Under the pieces are notes generated by a model that did not search any database, was not told where the DNA came from, and was given only the letters and a program-made list of their open reading frames with translations. Positions 6,047 to 7,202 of a stretch of 7,202 bases of DNA are shown here, piece by piece. Source of the DNA: an uncultured Bacilli bacterium (GTDB lineage Bacteria; Bacillota_I; Bacilli_A; RF39; UBA660). The first letter of the stretch is position 1. Each line of letters starts with the position of its first letter. The stretch covers positions 1 through 7,202 of the forward strand of contig CASRZP010000067.1 of the NCBI GenBank assembly GCA_949440065.1, in the 5' to 3' direction. The position numbers and the translations under genes were made by a program.

Positions 6047-6626
6047 AATTACATCCCTCCTGGTCAATAATCGATAAATAATCTACCCGAGGTAGAAACT
6101 TATCTTTAATTAAATGCCCCTTTATTTTAAAATATTCAAGTGGAATAGATTTACGCTTATTTTCATCAATAAAATGAAGAAAATCTTTAGCAAAAAGTAA
6201 ATAAGTTAAATTAAGTTTTTTAAATCTTACAATTAAAAAGCATATTCCACCATGATGATGAATTCTTCTTATGTGATCAATTTGATGTTGGTGAATGTTA
6301 TTTAAAGGAAAAGAAGTTTCACTTAACGTTTCTTTGGCTTCAAAATCAATGTATTTTAATTTATAAATACCGTTATAATCAGTGGTGGATGGCATTTCGA
6401 AAAAGGCTTCTTTAATGATTCCTTGTTGTGTTTTTGTATTTGCCATTTTAACTACTTTAATTGGTGTTGGTTTTTTATAAATAACAGCAATATCTTTTTC
6501 TAGATAGTACTGATTTGTTTCATTGATTTCTTTTTCTAAGTCCATTCCACGATTGCCATATGTTGCTATTTTTTCATTTGAAGTAGTAGAACGGATAACC
6601 TTCTTACTTCCCTTGGGGTACTTCAT
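6024..6626 (-). CDS. recU: Holliday junction resolvase RecU
   Basis: RecU is the Bacillota nuclease that cleaves four-way junctions during recombinational repair and chromosome segregation, as a dimer with Mg2+, and also modulates RecA. The 200-residue product matches the family over its length (about 200 residues). Visible features are NRGMDLEKEINETNQYY (25-41), the stalk segment starting KKPTPIKVV (51-59), the catalytic core STTDYNGIY with D83, and FEAKET with E96 and K98. SFPLNNI and HQHQIDH follow, and the C-terminus contains PRVDYLSII (179-187). ATG 6626 has AGGTGA 4 nt upstream. The Thr at residue 66 sits where I recall an Arg in the Bacillus stalk. It is first in an operon with ponA, and its 3' end carries the ponA ribosome binding site. 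The same recU-ponA pairing is established in Bacillus. Confidence 0.97.
   Translation of the reverse strand: MKYPKGSKKVIRSTTSNEKIATYGNRGMDLEKEINETNQYYLEKDIAVIYKKPTPIKVVKMANTKTQQGIIKEAFFEMPSTTDYNGIYKLKYIDFEAKETLSETSFPLNNIHQHQIDHIRRIHHHGGICFLIVRFKKLNLTYLLFAKDFLHFIDENKRKSIPLEYFKIKGHLIKDKFLPRVDYLSIIDQEGCNYDAVEKD
6056..6061 (-). promoter_or_regulatory. Ribosome binding site deciding the ponA start, inside recU
   Basis: The minus strand reads AGGAGG followed by nine bases and then ATG ATG (6046 and 6043). This consensus site lies within the recU coding sequence. It fixes the PBP start downstream of the in-frame TTG at 6067 and favours the first ATG by spacing. Confidence 0.85.
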
Positions 6627-6643
6627 TTAATCACCTACACAAG

Positions 6644-6649
6644 ATTATA
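6644..6649 (-). promoter_or_regulatory. -10 box of the recU-ponA promoter
   Basis: The minus strand carries a perfect TATAAT, with GTAG immediately upstream. There is no convincing -35 hexamer at 16-18 bp (TAGCCA or similar). The predicted start is near 6637, leaving a leader of about 11 nt that begins next to the AGGTGA ribosome binding site (6636-6631). Confidence 0.55.
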
Positions 6650-6790
6650 CTACAAAAGTGCTATTTTGGCTATTATTTTTCACCTAGTCGATAAAATTTG
6701 ACAAAAAAATAGGAAATGGTGTTAGCACTTAAGAGATAAGAAATTATAGAAAGTAGCAAATTGAAATGAGTTAATGGTAGAGAGTAAATA

Positions 6791-6819
6791 TTGATAAAGT
6801 CATTGACAAATTTTATATT
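6791..6819 (+). promoter_or_regulatory. SigmaA-type promoter of gpsB, with a second overlapping candidate
   Basis: TTGATA (6791-6796) and TATATT (6814-6819) are separated by exactly 17 bp and each differs from consensus by one base. The predicted start is near 6826, about 33 nt before the gpsB ATG. A perfect -35 TTGACA lies 12 bp further on (6803-6808), with GAAAAT (6826-6831) 17 bp downstream. It could be a second, weaker promoter starting near 6838. Confidence 0.6.
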
Positions 6820-6846
6820 TTTTGCGAAAATATGGATAAAGGGATT

Positions 6847-6851
6847 GGTGA
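6847..6851 (+). promoter_or_regulatory. Ribosome binding site deciding the gpsB start
   Basis: GGTGA lies 7 nt before ATG 6859, inside the frame extension that begins at ATG 6832. It supports 6859 as the start; ATG 6832 has no Shine-Dalgarno match. Confidence 0.65.
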
Positions 6852-6858
6852 TAGAAGA

Positions 6859-7170
6859 ATGTATCAAAATAAAATAAAATTGACGGCACAAGAAATACTA
6901 GAAAAAGACTTTAAAATTGATACTAGGGGATATCGGTTAAAAGAAGTAGACCAATTTCTAGATGATGTTATTGCCGATTATGAACAGTATGACCAGTTTA
7001 TTGATGATTTGGTAAAAGAAAAAGAAGAATTATATACACAAAATAAAATACCGTATGTTGGACTTGAAAAAGATGACCCTAAAGATAGTAGTTTTATATA
7101 TACTTTAATTCAAGATTTAAAAAGAAAAGCAAAAGAACATTTTGGGTTTATGCCAGAATGGAAAAAGTAA
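6859..7170 (+). CDS. gpsB: GpsB, cell-division and PBP1-shuttling protein
   Basis: GpsB is a small cytoplasmic DivIVA-like adaptor that links peptidoglycan synthases to the division site and lateral wall; in Bacillus it binds the N-terminal tail of PBP1. The 103-residue product starts KIKLTAQEILEKDFK and continues with the DivIVA/GpsB signature RGYRLKEVDQFLDDVIADYE (23-42), then a coiled coil (about 42-63). A polar linker follows, and a short C-terminal helix (about 77-95, ending EHFGF) matches the GpsB trimerisation domain. The length is close to Bacillus GpsB (98). Y25, D31 and D35, the known PBP-binding groove residues, fall at the same positions. Start 6859 aligns with the family N-terminus; ATG 6832 adds nine unrelated residues. 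It is divergent from recU-ponA and ends at a strong terminator. In Bacillus, rnpB lies next to gpsB, but the window ends before that could be seen. Confidence 0.93.
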   Translation: MYQNKIKLTAQEILEKDFKIDTRGYRLKEVDQFLDDVIADYEQYDQFIDDLVKEKEELYTQNKIPYVGLEKDDPKDSSFIYTLIQDLKRKAKEHFGFMPEWKK

Positions 7171-7202
7171 TTAAAAGGCAGCAATATTGCTGCCTTTTAA
7201 TT
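7169..7202. terminator. Palindromic terminator after gpsB
   Basis: The final 34 bases form a perfect palindrome. As RNA, AAAAGGCAGC (7173-7182) pairs with GCTGCCTTTT (7189-7198) around AATATT. The GC core is flanked by an A-run and a T-run, so it can act in both directions. It begins in the gpsB stop codon and runs to the window edge, so what follows cannot be seen. Confidence 0.88.

Noticed and set aside
6047..6067. TTG 6067 as the PBP1 start
   Set aside because: The TTG lies upstream of the AGGAGG ribosome binding site, which would then be coding; ATG 6046 is correctly spaced.
6698..6703. TTGACA as another -35 box
   Set aside because: No acceptable -10 at 16-18 bp (sequence around 6720-6727 is TGTTAGCA), so probably chance in AT-rich DNA.
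6832..6858. ATG 6832 as the gpsB start
   Set aside because: No ribosome binding site, very close to the predicted transcript start, and the added residues do not match GpsB, whereas 6859 aligns exactly.
6673..6891. 72-codon minus-strand hydrophobic reading frame across the recU-gpsB intergenic region
   Set aside because: Begins with TTG, overlaps the gpsB promoter and the conserved gpsB start antisense, and its hydrophobicity is what random AT-rich sequence gives.
1..7202. Alternative genetic code (TGA = Trp), mobile element, CRISPR or defence system
   Set aside because: TGA ends a gene at 2793 and Trp codons are TGG. No transposase, integrase, repeat-spacer array or defence-type domain was seen. 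All recognised genes are core functions in a conserved order.

Overview
The window comes from a strongly AT-rich Bacillota chromosome. DnaD, RecU and GpsB are hallmark proteins of that phylum, and the genes are preceded by Shine-Dalgarno sequences (AAGGAGG, AGGTGA, AGGAGG). TGA is used as a stop (gene ending at 2793) and Trp is TGG, so the standard bacterial code applies. A bifunctional penicillin-binding protein shows that the cell makes peptidoglycan, so this is not a wall-less mollicute. An uncultured or host-associated lineage of Bacilli/Erysipelotrichia type is my inference; no taxon can be fixed from this sequence alone. Nothing indicates a mobile element, prophage, CRISPR array or defence island. 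This is a core housekeeping neighbourhood resembling the Bacillus dnaD-nth / ponA-recU / gpsB region.

Layout. Positions 1-125 hold two stem-loops, probably including the terminator of an upstream gene, and an extended -10 promoter. A rightward operon follows: cca (tRNA CCA-adding enzyme), dnaD (replication initiation/primosome protein) and nth (endonuclease III). dnaD and nth overlap by 11 bp. A bidirectional terminator at about 2508-2539 separates this operon from a leftward pair of small genes of unknown function: a two-helix membrane protein (2793-3146) and an 83-residue acidic protein (2545-2796). The pair overlap by ATGA and have their own promoter. Next, also leftward, come recU (Holliday junction resolvase) and ponA (class A penicillin-binding protein), which overlap by 23 bp and end at their own terminator. 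A 232-bp divergent intergenic region separates recU from rightward gpsB, which ends at a strong palindromic terminator at the window edge.

How the genes fit together. One group serves information processing: tRNA maturation, replication initiation, base-excision repair and recombination. The other serves septal and lateral wall synthesis: PBP1 and GpsB, which in Bacillus recruits and shuttles PBP1. The GpsB groove residues known to bind PBP tails are conserved here.

Less ordinary points are: a PBP with three predicted N-terminal membrane helices instead of one; Asp in place of the usual Glu in its glycosyltransferase motif III; the unassigned two-gene cassette between nth and ponA; and promoters placed so close to the Shine-Dalgarno sequence that the predicted 5' leaders are only about 10-20 nt. 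I found no clearly new biological system; the best candidate for something undescribed is the two-gene cassette.
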